64,000 nt of DNA from Tenodera sinensis (GCA_030765045.1 CM060965.1:145373374-145437373), one strand, 5' to 3'; shown: positions 36,219 through 47,899, counted from the first letter of the stretch. The notes: generated by a model not told the origin, from the letters alone. A program made the numbers and translations.

Positions 36219-36487
36219 ATGGGCGTCGCGAAACGGGGGCAAGGGGGGGCCACGGCCCCCCCCCTTGGAAGTTAGTGAACTTAATGGGCAGTTAGTTACT
36301 GACTATTAAACTATTATTTTAATTTTGATGTAAAGAACAATTTTTGTTTAGCACAAATTAATACGGTTATCTGCAACAAATACTATAAATTTTGACAGTA
36401 AAATAATGATTTAATATTATATGATTGCAAATTTTCAACATGTGCCCCCCACCCCCCGTGGAAAAAGGTCTGCCGACACTGGTGGTT
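36219..36487. mobile_element. MITE-like element with G/C-palindromic subterminal ends
   Basis: Left end GGGCGTCGCGAAACGGGGGC and a palindrome (GGGGGGGCCACGGCCCCCCC) near 36244-36263. The right end has CCCCCCACCCCCCGTGG and GTCTGCCGACACTGG, whose complement resembles the left end. The interior is AT-rich and non-coding. No target duplication could be set with confidence. Confidence 0.45.
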
Positions 36488-36879
36488 TTAAACAAGTTTT
36501 AATTCTTGCATTTTATTCTTATCAATAGTTATCGTGCATCTGGAACTATGATTGGTTTATTCCTATTTAATAGATTAAATGTTTAACATTTGGTTTTCTT
36601 CTATATCTTTACTTAAACAACTCTTTATAAGCTGTTTCATGCAAGCTATAATAATAATATACCACATTGATCATATATGTCATTATATAGCTCGCACTTA
36701 GTGTTTATAATAGCACTGGATGTTTATAAAGTCTAGATAACCCATGTGAATAAATCACACAACCTTGGAAAATATCCAAATATATCATAAATTATCATTT
36801 ACCCTTGCCAATGTCATTCACTCATATTTGCCTGGCTGATAGTGGTGACGCAGTAATCATATCTGCAATTATGATATAC
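36488..36879. other. unassigned AT-rich sequence
   Basis: Nothing recognised. Confidence 0.4.
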
Positions 36880-37375
36880 AGGATGGAAAGGAAGTCATTA
36901 CATTAACTTAAACCAGTGATAGATCTGGTATTGCAACACATTTTGTATTTTACGTTTTTGTCTCTGACCATTTCCTACGGAGATATTTTACTTTTGTCGA
37001 AAGTAAGCTGGCAACACTGCAGATCGTGTGGATGTCACTTTCACTAGCTACATAAACCTAGTACATGTTTATGTTCTAAGAGTTCTAAATTGAGGAAGAA
37101 CATCTGGCTGATGGTTAGATCTGAAGAGAAGCATGTGTGACTTCATGAGTGCGTTTCCTGTTGGCTTGCCTCTTCTATGTGAGTTCAGGGGCACCTCTAA
37201 ACAGAGACCAGCAGTAATCCGCAAGCATTTGTACATTCCAATAGCCTTCATATCTCTGCTCCATTACAATAATTTCCGGATTAAACCTTCCCCCATATTC
37301 ATCACTGACAGATCCAAAACAAGGAGGGAAAAAGTCTAGGTGGGAGTGGAGAAAATGGACTTTAAGGGGCATATT
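36880..37375 (-). pseudogene. possible DNA-transposon 3' end with protein C-terminus
   Basis: On the minus strand the frame ending near 37175 reads EIIVMEQRYEGYWN then MLADYCWSLFRGAPEL. I have a weak memory of ADYCW-type endings of insect transposon proteins but cannot name the family. The plus-strand start ATACAGGATGG near 36880 looks like a terminal repeat after a TA. Both points together suggest a transposon remnant. Confidence 0.3.
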
Positions 37376-37855
37376 GTATCCGAGTTAATATTTTTTTCTA
37401 AAATGCTGTCACTTGCTGAAAATAGTTACTGTCTCTTACATTCACTAAAAATTCGTAGCAATTCGTAGCAATAAAGTTTACACCTTAAAGGACTCCAACA
37501 TCAGAAATTCTGCTCTAATTATAACAAAAACAATATGAAACTCACAATCACAGTAACAATAGCTACGCTTATAAACTAAAACAACTGAAGACGTATACTC
37601 CAAAAATGACTTGTTGCTGTATCTCCAAAGCAAGAGCTAATACGTCATTTTTATGGTTATTTTTCATTGAGCAGGTGGAAATTCATAAGGGTGAGCTATT
37701 TTTGAGCCCGGAACATTTTCATTGCTGGGCAGTGTGATTAAAAGCTTAAATATCCCATATCAATTGGAAAATTGGTCTTGCAGATCTTAATTTCCTGTTA
37801 ATATTATTGGATTTAGAACGAAATTTCCATAACCTAACAGTAGTCTTTGTTGCAG
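37376..37855. other. unassigned sequence upstream of the first visible ABCG exon
   Basis: Probably intron. I looked for the preceding ABCG exon and did not find it. The sequence ends with a pyrimidine-rich TCTTTGTTGCAG acceptor. Confidence 0.5.
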
Positions 37856-37976
37856 CGCCTGGAAAACAGATATTGAAGTCGGTGAGTGGACACTTTAAAT
37901 CCGGTGAACTATCGGCCATCATGGGACCATCAGGAGCAGGAAAGAGCAGTCTTCTCAACGCCCTCTCAGGATTTAG
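37856..37976 (+). CDS. ABCG subfamily transporter, internal exon with Walker A
   Basis: This exon encodes the start of the nucleotide-binding domain of an ABCG half-transporter, a membrane ATPase that exports lipids or other small hydrophobic compounds. The frame reads PGKQILKSVSGHFKSGE, then LSAIMGPSGAGKSSLLNALS; the Walker A P-loop GPSGAGKSS is at 37924-37950. It is bounded by an acceptor TTGTTGCAG and a donor AG/GTAAAT. Exon length is 121 nt, starting with two bases and ending with two bases of split codons. The split AG joins the first G of the next exon to give Arg, in phase. The sequence most resembles the ABCG1/ABCG4-like group of insects. No stop or frameshift interrupts it. The substrate cannot be told. 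Confidence 0.93.
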
Positions 37977-38463
37977 GTAAATACACAGAAGAAACATGCC
38001 TTGGTTGTGTTTTAATTCACTAAAGACCTTTAGTTCGTGCATTCAGTCGCACGGACATTTTGAACATATGAAAAGTCAAATACAAAGCTTTTCATTCGTC
38101 ATTTTCCTTGATGCAGAAATTTGAAAAAGTATATTTAAATGCAAGTAAATTCTGTGTAATATGTTTTCCGTTTTATTTGAAATTATAATAAATAACGATT
38201 TGACTCCTCGTTTAACAAACCGCCTTATATGATCTCAAACACATTTCTTGTAACTTCAGTTTTTATATTTCTTTGCCAATAGTTGCAAGAAGAATTATCT
38301 TTGCATATCTCTACAACAGAACTGCCATAAAAGATTACCTTTTAGCCTTCTCTAATCGCACCTGATTATTTTCTGATAAGCTACAAACACTCTATTTTTG
38401 CTAAATACTGACTCAAAACAATGTACCAATAAATGATATTACGTTTTATTTATTTATGGGGCT
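37977..38463 (+). other. ABCG intron 1, proximal part
   Basis: Begins with the donor GTAAAT. AT-rich with no repeat that I recognise. The intron as a whole spans 37977-41264. Confidence 0.6.
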
Positions 38464-39191
38464 GTACGATAATTTTGATACCGGCAAAATATCATTTTCA
38501 TTGGTTTGTCACACCAGCGAAATGAAATTAATTACAAATAGTGACACCACTTTTGCCCTCATGGCCTGTTTCCACTCCTCTAACAACCATGCCATGTGCT
38601 ACTAATCCTTCTACCCGTTATGCTCTTGTTGCCAGTGTGCCCAGATCTGGCAATCTCAATGAAGAAGACACTGTTCGAAAATAGATGATCAATGGAGAAA
38701 ATTTGGAATCAGTGAAATAAAAAACATGCCTGAACTTGGCAGTTTCTGGAGTGCTGTGAAAGACATGTCACCTTGGTGCAAATACTGATTTCAAACAACT
38801 GGTGGAGGTTGCATTATCAGTTATTTTACTGCCCCACAGAAACATGTAGGTTTAATAAAAACCAAAATTAGGAACAGATTGGCACTAGATACGGTAATTG
38901 GACTTACGGTCGTCTCAGCTTATGAAAGAATGTGGTAGGTTCGAAAATCTGCAAGCGAGATGTTAAAGTTTATCTCAAAAACAAATTTGTATAATGTTGC
39001 AACAGTTGAGGAATATGATGAACTTTCAGATAAATAGTGCGAGAAACGTAAGTACTAATGTTGTAATACTGATTGAGGCAATTAATCTTGTAAGTGGATA
39101 CCATAAACAACAATAATATTACATTTTCATAAGTGTTATGCTGATACATTTATTGTTGTAGCATTTGGTTTATGACGTACGATAATTTTGA
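38464..39191 (+). pseudogene. hAT-like transposase remnant in the ABCG intron
   Basis: The plus strand near 38685-39025 reads DDQWRKFGISEIKNM, FWSAVKDMSPW, then IKTKIRNRLALDTVIGL. The last part fits the hAT dimerisation pattern around the IKTK.RNRL...TV motif seen in ZMYM/ZBED-like transposases. The conserved Ser/Asn-Ala-ERxFS part just before it is degraded (FTAPQKHVG), and stops are present. The segment is bracketed by GTACGATAATTTTGA direct repeats at 38464-38478 and 39177-39191, with a further GTACGATAATTTT at 39219. Confidence 0.5.
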
Positions 39192-39239
39192 ATCCAAATC
39201 TATAATTTTGGGTGACCGGTACGATAATTTTAGTTTTAA

Positions 39240-39807
39240 ACATTGGCAACCCTGGTGGGAATACAGTAGGCTTTGAGCAGTAGTAAAATCTTTTAAAACT
39301 TTGAGATTCCGTTCTCTTTGCACGGTTAAGATACAAACAAATGAATAACGATCTTCCATTTCACGAAAGTTTAAGTATTCTAAAGCTCAACAAATAACAA
39401 CGAATATTTTCGAAATAGTTCACTCCACAAAAAATTCATTTGGCCGTAAATTATGTGTTTAACAAGATCTAAACTTTTGTATAGAAGATTTGGTCTATCT
39501 CTTACGGTTTACCAGTTATGCAAAAGTCGTCCAGAGTAAACAGGACTGTGGGTTACAGCCACAAAATTTAAAATATACACTTCATTTGCCATAAAAATAT
39601 CTGAAACATGTGGCATTTTAATCAAAATCGTTAGAGCCATTTTCGAGAAAATCAGTTTTCTAAAATTTTTCCATATAAAGGATAGTTTAGGGTAGAATTT
39701 TCCTCAAAATCTTCGTGTCGCATCCTTGAAAGACACTACACTTAAATACCAAATTTGGTTTTTAACTGACTTTTCTTTTTGGGTTACGTTGTTTACACAC
39801 ACACACA

Positions 39808-39876
<69 letters not shown>

Positions 39877-40010
39877 CACGGATCTTTTTCTAAAAAAGCT
39901 TTTTTCTTATTCAAAGGGCCTCAAAACATATATTTCCGATGAAACCTCGATATCGAATTTTTGAGTGGAACACAATACTTTCTCTACTTAATATATGTAG
40001 TAGAGAAAAC
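39240..40010 (-). repeat. repeat H copy with (CA)n
   Basis: Near-complete minus-strand copy: TTGAGATTCCGTTCTCTTTG, TTTGGTCTATCTCTTACGGT, CATCCTTGAAAGACACTACA, a (CA)n tract at 39797-39872, then CCTCAAAACATATATTTCCG and GAAACCTCGATATCGAATTT. It ends in the palindromic CTTTCTCTACTTAATATATG...AGTAGAGAAA. Confidence 0.8.
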
Positions 40011-41264
40011 TATAAAGCACTCCGCAAAAAATTTGCAGAGACAAACTAACTGTTTGTCGTTTCATTGCAGTTGTTTAGAATTTACAACTTCAAATTTCCC
40101 TTTTTGGAAATAAATGGTGAAAGCAAGATAATAATTGTTATTTCCAAGACTGGGAAACAATGAGTACTGAAATTAAAGTATGTAGAAACTATTTCTAAAC
40201 GCAAATGAGTGTGTTTGGGTTTCTTTTAAGCTAAGGAATGATCTTATATTCCAAAATATACAGTGTTTTATCGCGTCTACTTTTTTAGGTTAAGACATGG
40301 AATCTGTGGTTAACTCTCGCCAGGATCATTTTCCCTGAATGAGGTTTTTCTCGGGGTGATTCTCGGTTCTTATAACTGGCAAATGTTGGCGGTACCATAC
40401 GACTTAGGTCTTGAATGTTTTTCTTCCCAATTTTCTTCTCCAATTATCATTTCATTTCATGCATCAACAGTGTCCACCGACTCTGGTGCTGTATGCACTG
40501 AGAATAGGGACTAAACATACTAAATAATCCAATTTATTGCACTTACATGAGTTTCTCTACTCATTCTCGTACACGCAAGGTGATATTTTCTATATGGGGC
40601 CACTTCTTGTATAAGAAATGTCTCATTCTGTACATGGTACAGGATTAAAGTACTCTTGTGGAATCCTGTTTCATTTCATACAGGCGACTTTGATACATTA
40701 TTTCTGAACCGTTCTACTTGTTATATAGGTTTAGGCGTATATCTTATCCACTTTTTCTACACCAATAAAACTGCGGAAGATATTTTAAGGTTGTAGTACC
40801 CAACTGTGTATCAATTTAAAGACGCTTGAAACATTGATAAACCGTAGTTTTGATTTTAGTATTAAATGACTCAGTGAGAAATGTGAACGTTTTAAAATAT
40901 ATTGCCATAGTCGGGAGGAGAATACGGATCGGTAGTCCACCAGGTGACGTTCTATAATTAAGCTACCATGACTGATATATCCAATTGTGCACTAGGGGAT
41001 CTCCCGGAAAATCTTTAATTACAGCGCCTGAATGGCAATGTTTATCAGAAGCCAATATTTGTAATTGATCCCCGGCTGTGGTGCTTAATTTTTAAAATAC
41101 TTTCAGTCTTCCAATGTGAAAGAAGAACTTACAGATATAAACGATTCAGTTGCTCGTCATGAAGAGCCTTTTAAACACAAAGGAAATTTAGCATGTTAAT
41201 TATGAGAACTACTTCCCGTAAGAGAGAATGTTGTTTTAGTGATCACGCTCTTGACCTGTTTCAG
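40011..41264 (+). other. ABCG intron 1, distal part; possible worn SINE
   Basis: About 40310-40535 has SINE-like pieces (TTTTTCTCGGGGTGATTCTC, ATTTCATGCATCAACAGTG, CTCTGGTGCTGTA, GGGACTAAACAT) reminiscent of SINE tails here. No tRNA head was found. The stretch ends in the acceptor GACCTGTTTCAG. Confidence 0.45.
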
Positions 41265-41454
41265 GACTGATGGAGTAACGGGTGTCCTAACACACAATGG
41301 CAAGCCACGAGATAGTCGTTTGTTTCACAAGCTCTCCTGCTACATCACACAAGAAGATCTGCTACAGCCACTGCTTACTGTACAGGAGGCCATGATGGCA
41401 TCAGCCTTTCTCAAACTACCAGCTCACACCTCCAATAAAATTAGGCGTAGCAAG
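41265..41454 (+). CDS. ABCG subfamily transporter, internal exon with Q-loop
   Basis: Continues the nucleotide-binding domain. After completing the split Arg codon it reads TDGVTGVLTHNGKPRDSRLF, HKLSCYITQEDLLQPLLTVQ, EAMMASAFLKLPAHTSNKIR, RSK. YITQED holds the Q-loop glutamine and LTVQEAM is the usual ABCG sequence after it. It is 190 nt: one base plus 63 codons, ending in phase 0. Acceptor CTGTTTCAG and donor AAG/GTACAA are good. The spacer that varies between ABCG members (around PAHTSNKIRR) is intact. No lesion seen, so the gene looks functional here. Confidence 0.94.
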
Positions 41455-41859
41455 GTACAAACATTTATATTTTCATTTTCATTCTCCCTCCTTCAAAAAG
41501 TACGAATCAAATTTGAAAAAAAAATATATTTTTATGGCCGCTGTTATAACTAGGCATTTCAGGCTAGCTTTCTAACAGAACACATTCATGAGGTCCTCTA
41601 ATTTGGATCTATGTATATGGGAGGCATTATGTAATGCTGTTGTAATACCATAACAAGTTCGGAAGCGCTTGCTGGAACAAATTTTGTAAAGGGGTAAAAT
41701 CACGATTGGTTTTTCTATGAAAATGTTGTGACTAACTTTGAATAGTAGGTATATCACAAAAACAAATTTAAATTTTCTAAGGAAATATACTTACTGCTCA
41801 AGGGTGTAACGGATATATCACCCACTAGTTTTAATACTATTTTATTCAGCATGATGTAT
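41455..41859 (+). other. ABCG intron 2, start
   Basis: Donor GTACAA followed by AT-rich sequence with nothing recognised. The intron spans 41455-55089, 13.6 kb, and holds all features listed between those positions. Confidence 0.6.
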
Positions 41860-42140
41860 ACCGATCGAAGCCCGTCTGGGCGGATTTTCTCTGGGTTCTC
41901 CGGTTTCCCCCACCACTCATTCCACCAACTGCTCTATCATCACTTTTCCAATCATCCATTTCGCCTTTATTTCATATCATCCTCTTCCTCCCTCTAATAC
42001 CTGATGCTGGGCTGTCCACCCGCTTTCAGGTATTCAGCCTGTCCGGTCCATAGGATTGTCTGCTCCCCAACAGGCATCTGACCGTAGGCAAAGGCTTGTA
42101 AGTCCTAGGGGTTGACATTCCTCCATACGGGGAGGATAAT
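41860..42140 (+). mobile_element. SINE, family B, 5'-truncated
   Basis: Body GGGCGGATTTTCTCTGGGTT, CTCCGGTTTCCCCCACCACT, tail CTGATGCTGGGCTGTCCACC, GTCCGGTCCATAGGATTGTC and CTCCCCAACAGGCATCTGAC. It lacks the tRNA-like head. Confidence 0.75.
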
Positions 42141-42279
42141 CAGATAAAGAAGATTATTTATACCGATATCCTGGTTTTAAAATATTAAAAACATTTAAAT
42201 GTACTTTTACTATTGTTATTCAGACAGTGAACGTTCATACAAAAGACTCAAAAAAAGTATTTTAGATTAGTTGGAGACC

Positions 42280-42385
42280 GCCCCCATAGCGCAGTGGTAG
42301 TGCACCTATTTCTGTCATGAGGAATCTGGGTTCGATCTCCGGTACTGGAGTGAGGGGTTTTTTTTTTTTTTTTTTTTTTTTTAAT
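42280..42385 (+). mobile_element. tRNA-derived SINE head, family N, ending in poly-T
   Basis: CGCCCCCATAGCGCAGTGGT then GGGTTCGATCTCCGGTACTG gives clear box A and box B, followed by GGAGTGAGGGG and a T run at 42358-42382. The acceptor stem does not pair, so it is not a tRNA gene. The T run is followed directly by a family C SINE in the opposite orientation. Confidence 0.55.
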
Positions 42386-42397
42386 AAATTATATAAT

Positions 42398-42642
42398 AAA
42401 ATAAAAATTAACGTCCTCCAACGTTGTGTCATATCGGACGAATGAATGCAATGAAATGGGTGAAAAGATGCTCAAATGAGCCCGAGGTTCACGGAGCTTT
42501 AAGTTACCCGACATTCGTCTTCTCAGGGTAGGGAAAACCTCGGAAAAAACCTTACCCGGATAACTTACCCTAAGCGAGATTCGAACTCGCGACCTCTTGA
42601 ACGTGAGGCAGACACGCTAACCATCACGCTACCGAGGCGGGC
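42398..42642 (-). mobile_element. tRNA-derived SINE, family C
   Basis: Plus strand reads TTAACGTCCTCCAACGTTGT ... GGTGAAAAGATGCTCAAATG, CCTCGGAAAAAACCTTACCC, GCGAGATTCGAACTCGCGAC, CTAACCATCACGCTACCGAG. This is the complement of a full C element, and the closest full-length match to 13294-13533. Confidence 0.8.
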
Positions 42643-42999
42643 AGGCGTGAGGAGGCAGCGGCAGGATAGTATAGGTACCCACTGTGTAGGGGAGACACCC
42701 TAGGTATTATGATTATTACTTTAGTTGAATTTGCGAAAAAACAATATGAAAATATGCACTAAAAATAAAATCAATTGCGTTTGTGGGAAAATAAATTGTA
42801 ATAACGAAAACAATAATTACGAGTAGTTATCAAATAATAGAACAGGTTAGTAGTTTGAGCTAGAAAATAAAGTATACTAATTTCCAAACGACACGCAGAA
42901 CAATTCATAAAAGTTTTAGAAACAAACTACACAAGAGATAAAATTAAATGTTTATATGTTCCTAATCTATGGTAACGAATTCTGAATATAAGCTAATAA
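42643..42999 (+). other. ABCG intron 2, unassigned
   Basis: A GC-rich start (GGAGGCAGCGGCAGGATAGT) may be the displaced rest of the family N SINE; AT-rich afterwards. Confidence 0.35.
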
Positions 43000-43400
43000 A
43001 CAGGAATCCGAAATACAGGTTTCAGAAATAAGTCCCAATGTGACATTGATACGTCGAGCTTCCGTATGGAAAGCACCCCATAAATGCGATGCTCCTTTCA
43101 TGACGTCACGTTGTCAAGGATGCAGTTTTAACTTTTGAGAGTTTGTAATGCTATTTTGAAAATTTATGTAGTGAAAAGAGTTAAAGTAACTGTAATAATG
43201 ATGATCATGATTAGTGAGACCATTGTTGGATATAAAATAGAAGAAATTAACGCTTGAAAAGTGAAATTGTTACAAGTTTCACAAAATTAGCCCACATAAA
43301 ATTGAATGCTTAGAGGAGAATTGCAGATTTCTAATACGAGCGATACATTGAAATATCGAAACGGACAGTGGAATGAACACGTAGGCAGAATACTAGACAC
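43000..43400 (+). repeat. repeat O copy 2
   Basis: GACATTGATACGTCGAGCTT, CCGTATGGAAAGCACCCCAT and GCGATGCTCCTTTC align with 30135-30190; later parts (TGAGAGTTTGTAATG, TTATGTAGTGAAAAG, AGTGAGACCATTGTTGGAT) align more loosely with 30450-30570. Confidence 0.4.
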
Positions 43401-45744
43401 AAGACCATAAAAAATATGAAGTACAATTGGACAGAGAGGTCTATAGGCAGAGTTAGAAATAATATCTGGATAGTTTTTGAAGACCAGAGACGCAGTTTAT
43501 TTGCCTATACCTTAAAGTATAGAAGGAAAATAAATATCTAAAGTTTACTCTGTGCTTGTTCTTTTACACTGTACATGTGTGGGCACTAAGCTGCAAAATG
43601 AATCAGGTTGTAAAAGTCGGTGCTCTGATAATCTTTACTTTTCGAAGCTTTTAATCTGTTTTATTTATCAGTGTTATGTACTTACATAGCAAACTTCGCA
43701 CGTTGGGACATATTTTCCTTCATCTTATTTTTTTAATCGCTTCATATCTACAGCAGCATTTAGCTACTATGGTGTGCAGACAGCTTTAGAGGTATAGTGT
43801 TGCTTTGTTGACAGCGGAATTTTAGTTCTAGGTTTTACAATTTATAGGTTTAAAGAAACGTACATTCGCTCTCGCAGACTCTGTAAGAGATAGGGATTGA
43901 TTCTTAGACCCAGTCAGGAAACGAACCTACTACCTCTGAGATGACAAGTTATTACACTGTCCACTAGTACACAAAGACAGCACCATGTGATTCTCTCACG
44001 AGAACGTGGTTGCAAGGAATGTGTTGACATCAACAATATGAGAAAGATGACGACTAGACCTTCAACATATTAATAAGGCTAAGGCCTCCATGGAAAAATA
44101 CACTCTTGTGCTAGCAATTTTCGCGATATGTTTTATGTAGATAGTATATCTATTTTTAACATCATTGTGATCTGCCAAGCAATACTGTCCCCCATTCACT
44201 CTTCCATAGAGCATAACAGTCCGCAGTAGATTTCTGTCAGAGGCCTACAGTGGTTTGTGTTGTAGCTGTGAACAGTTAAAATCAAATATGACTAGGTATT
44301 TACACTAGATCTATGAAGTGAGATCTTATGTCAAGAGTTTCAAGGTTCGATTTCTTACTGGGAATAGGAAATGTCTCTTTGGCAGAATCCGTGCATGTTC
44401 CTCGCAGAAAGTCTGATAGTGTGGATTCAAATGTATTTCAAGCTTGTAAAGTTTAAAATCTTAAAGATTATATCAACTAATCAGAAATCACAAAAGATTT
44501 CTTCTGCAACTACTTATTTAAATAATTTTCAGCGCCAGAATTTGATCTCTCGGGAGACAACACCTTGAGGTGTAAACATATGAAAGCAAGACGGATAGTC
44601 TTACTGACAGATGTTCATTTTGGGGCGAAGTTACGACCATGCAAAGACATCAGGGGTAAACTATGTGACTGGTTTGTGGGAAAATTGTTAGACGAACAGA
44701 AAAAGCAACTAACACAACATAGTGAATATATGTTAAAGTACTATTTATAAAAAATAATCTCTATCTATACCCAAATGTCCAATAATTCAACCAAAATATT
44801 TTTAAGAACATTAATTAGAGGTGTCACAATTTCTTTGTGTTAATTCATGAACAGGATTTCACCCTCCATCCCAACTCGACAAAAATCCTATTTTTAAGAG
44901 GTGAATTAATTTCTTTATGTAACACCATTCATTTATGCCTAAAAGTTTTAAATATGATGCTAATCGTCACAGCAATGAATTAATATATTTTTCTGCAATG
45001 AAATAACTGTTGTCCATGGTTTTATTTGACATCTTGTGGTGTTCAAAGCAAATCAACAAACTTGAACCTGATACACATGCAATCACTGTCTGATGTATCT
45101 GTTTCCCTGGCCCTTATAAATAAGAACAAAGGAACTTATGAAACTTTCAATTGGCTAATCTAATATGCCATTTTCATGCAGCAGTCTCTTAAGCGTTTAC
45201 TGAATCTCATTATCGTAGCAAGAGGCTGGGTTAGTATTTGTATTGACATTTCAGAGAGTTCCTGTGCGTCTCTTCAATTAAATATCCGTTATCTTCCTGT
45301 TTTCATCTTTAGTCGATTTTGAGAGACCACTTGACCTGTTTTTGTACCACAGTTAAAGCAAGTAGCTTACGGTTTGGATTCATTCCAGGCAATTGATTAT
45401 CCGACGACAATTCAGATATATTGCTTTCAGCATATGCTTGGTCTCCGTGGAGATACATGAGAGCAATCCCTAAGAAACGATTTTGCTATGGATGAACTGT
45501 GGATTTTTGGATCTCTATCTAAAGCTACACTTAGCGAAATAGAAACACTCGTATTTGATCACATCCCTAAACATGTCTCAAAACTATCAAATTTTAAGTA
45601 AATAATCAGTATGAATATCGGGATGGTGATGATAATGATAAGGTGTGTAGGGCGCTCAGCTACTTAATCATCCTATAAAACTGGCCATGGCAAAAGCCCG
45701 AGATAAATTCCAGTATAAAATTAAAAAAAAACTGATATGTTGCA
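43401..45744 (+). other. ABCG intron 2, unassigned; possible worn SINE and small ORF
   Basis: Around 43860-44030 the minus strand has a tRNA-like pair (TACTAGTGGACAGTGTAATA and GTAGGTTCGTTTCCTGACTG), probably an old SINE. A 61-codon ORF at 44565-44750 is lysine- and arginine-rich and unrecognised. Otherwise nothing seen. Confidence 0.35.
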
Positions 45745-46535
45745 CTCACATGACTCTCTCTGCTCTTGTACCAACCCTTCCTACAAACTCTTATTCCTAT
45801 ATCTTCTTCGTGTTAGTTGAGATAAACATTTGCAGAAATTGTCTTAATGCTTATTTCCTTGTAGGTGCAAGGGGAATATTAGAATACAGTAGACTTTGAG
45901 CGATAGTCAAATATTTTAAAGCTTTGAGATCCCGTCCTCTTTGCACGCTTAACATAATATAAAAAAATGAATAACGATGTTCCATTTCACGAAAATTTTA
46001 AGTTTTCCGAAACTGACACAAATAACAAGGAATATCTCCGAAATGGTTTACTCTCCAAAAAAAATAATTTGGACTTAACTTATGTGTTTTAGCAAGATCT
46101 ACATTTTTTTATACCCCATCCATCAGTGAAAAATATTGGAGAGCAAGAGGATTAATGACTTCATTGTCAGAAACCCAGCATTAGCTAACAACAACATTTT
46201 TGTATACTAAGATTTTGTCTCTCTTACGGTTTACGAGTTATTCAAAAGTCATCCAGAGTAAACAGGACTACATAGGGTATAGCAAGAAAATTCAAAATAT
46301 ACATTTCATTTGTCATACAGATATCTTAAACATATGGCATTTTAATCAAAATCGTTAGAGCCATTTTCAAGAAAATCAAAATTTTTTAAAAATTTTCCAT
46401 GTAAAGGGTAGTTTAGGGTGGAGCAATTTTCTTCAAAATCTTCGTGTTGCATCCTTGAAAGACATTAAACTTAAATACCAACTTTGGTTTTTAACCGACT
46501 CTTCGTTGTTGTGTTACGCTGTCCACAGACTGACA

Positions 46536-46593
<58 letters not shown>

Positions 46594-46640
46594 ACAATTC
46601 CTTTTTTGGATTCAGAGTGCCTCGATATCGAATATACATA
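45745..46640 (-). repeat. repeat H copy with (CA)n and a short insertion
   Basis: The most complete minus-strand copy: TGCACTCACATGACTCTCTC, CCTACAAACTCTTATTCCTA, GTGCAAGGGGAATATTAGAA, TATCTCCGAAATGGTTTACT, TTTCATTTGTCATACAGATA, CATCCTTGAAAGACATTAAA, (CA)n at 46537-46590, GGATTCAGAGTGCCTCGATA. A foreign piece of about 95 bp sits at about 46105-46195. Confidence 0.8.
46105..46195. mobile_element. short insertion inside repeat H
   Basis: Repeat H is continuous on both sides of this piece when compared with 32640-32680. ACATTTTT occurs at both ends, a likely target-site duplication. The insert (CCCATCCATCAGTGAAAAAT...) has a coding look (YWRARGLMTSL) and may be the 3' end of a non-LTR element. 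Family unknown. Confidence 0.4.
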
Positions 46641-47084
46641 TACTGCAAAACGAGTGCAGTCCTGCATGGGAAGCGGCAAGCAGGCGAGCTAACGCGGTGA
46701 CGACACGAATACGTCACGAAATGCTGTACAGTCTGATTTACTAACGTGCAGCGTAGTGTTCAGTGCACAAATGTACTATATTTTAAAGTATTTGTGAATA
46801 TATTTGATTTTTTATGGTATGAATATACATACAATACATACAATACAGTGATACACATAGAGAAAATGTCAACATGAGATCTGTTATTGTTCACCTTTTG
46901 CGGACCGGACTGTACAGGAGGACGGGCAAGCCGTAACGCGTACAAGTGGCGCCCTCCGAAGCAGGACTGCATTGACCTTGGTCGGGTTATAGATATATAG
47001 TTTTAAACCTTAGGTTCATGTTTACCATTCCTAAAAAACTGCAAAACTATATCATTTGTTTATCGTCTGCCAGGACCTTTACAA
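46641..47084 (+). other. ABCG intron 2, unassigned
   Basis: Nothing recognised; small ORFs only. Confidence 0.35.
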
Positions 47085-47600
47085 GTCTGACAGCCAGGTG
47101 CAGAAAATCTGGAAGGTGCGTTAGGGAAATATTATAGTAGCACATGTAGCACCGACAAAAGTTTGTCGCACAGTGGACAAAAAGGAACAGGGTCCCCCTT
47201 AAAAAGGTACAAATCGTAAAATTGCAGTGGCCAATGCGTTACCAAAGCAAGATCATCTCCTCGAGACGAGATAGTGAGAGGAGATACCCAGTTTATGGGA
47301 ATTTCTTTCACTTCCCTAAGCTTATTACCGCAGAGAACCGGATACTCCGTGCCAGCACGACAGCACCGCCCTCCACACTTCAAGCAGGACCCTCTGGATT
47401 AACTTCAAGCCTAAAGTTTTAGAAGTTGCACAACAGATGGGTTCCTTTGCTGCCAAATTCGCCATTTTATTCCCCAGCGAACCTACGTGACAAGGAATCC
47501 CTGTACACACCATGTTAACGCCAGAAGCGCACAAAATAGGAAGCGTGTCCTGGATACGCTGTACAATAGGATGGTAGCTGTACAACTCACCAAGGCTCTA
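47085..47600 (-). pseudogene. LINE RNase H and C-terminal tail remnant
   Basis: Minus strand, first frame: RIQDTLPILCASGVN, then CTGIPCHVGSLGNKMANLAA, the end of a LINE RNase H domain (compare WTPSHVGLTGNETADEAA in the other LINE). After frame changes: RGDDLALVTHWPLQFYDLYL, then FKGDPVPFCPLCDKLLSVLH, the conserved tail with a CPxC motif. It belongs to the same broad R1/I/Jockey-type group but is a different, older family. Only the last 150 or so codons are recognisable. Confidence 0.7.
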
Positions 47601-47899
47601 AGGTCAAATACCGGGTTCTGCTACTGTTCATTACTGAATATAAATGTTACCTTAGAAGTTGCTCCAAAATCGTCAGAACCGAGTATAGCCATTGTAGTCT
47701 GGCTTCTGCTTCTAATGTACGGCGCAAACGGATCACCGATTACTGCTGCGGATAACCTTTGTACTGATGCAGACATCTACTTGATTATGATTTTTTCTCA
47801 AAATTTAAAAATCTGCCACAGAATTGGTAATTTTCAGTGTTAAATAACTCTAATGCTCCAAACCGAGAGTGAAACTTCAGAAAAGAACTTCATAAATCC
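47601..47899 (+). other. ABCG intron 2, unassigned
   Basis: Probably the interior of the minus-strand LINE remnant, too decayed to assign. Confidence 0.3.

Noticed and set aside
37746..38042. 98-codon minus-strand ORF
   Set aside because: Shadow of the ABCG exon on the other strand.
44565..44750. Possible small gene (61 codons)
   Set aside because: No start context, motif or second copy. It lies deep inside the ABCG intron.
47487..47843. 118-codon plus-strand ORF
   Set aside because: Overlaps the minus-strand LINE remnant and has no motif; treated as a shadow.
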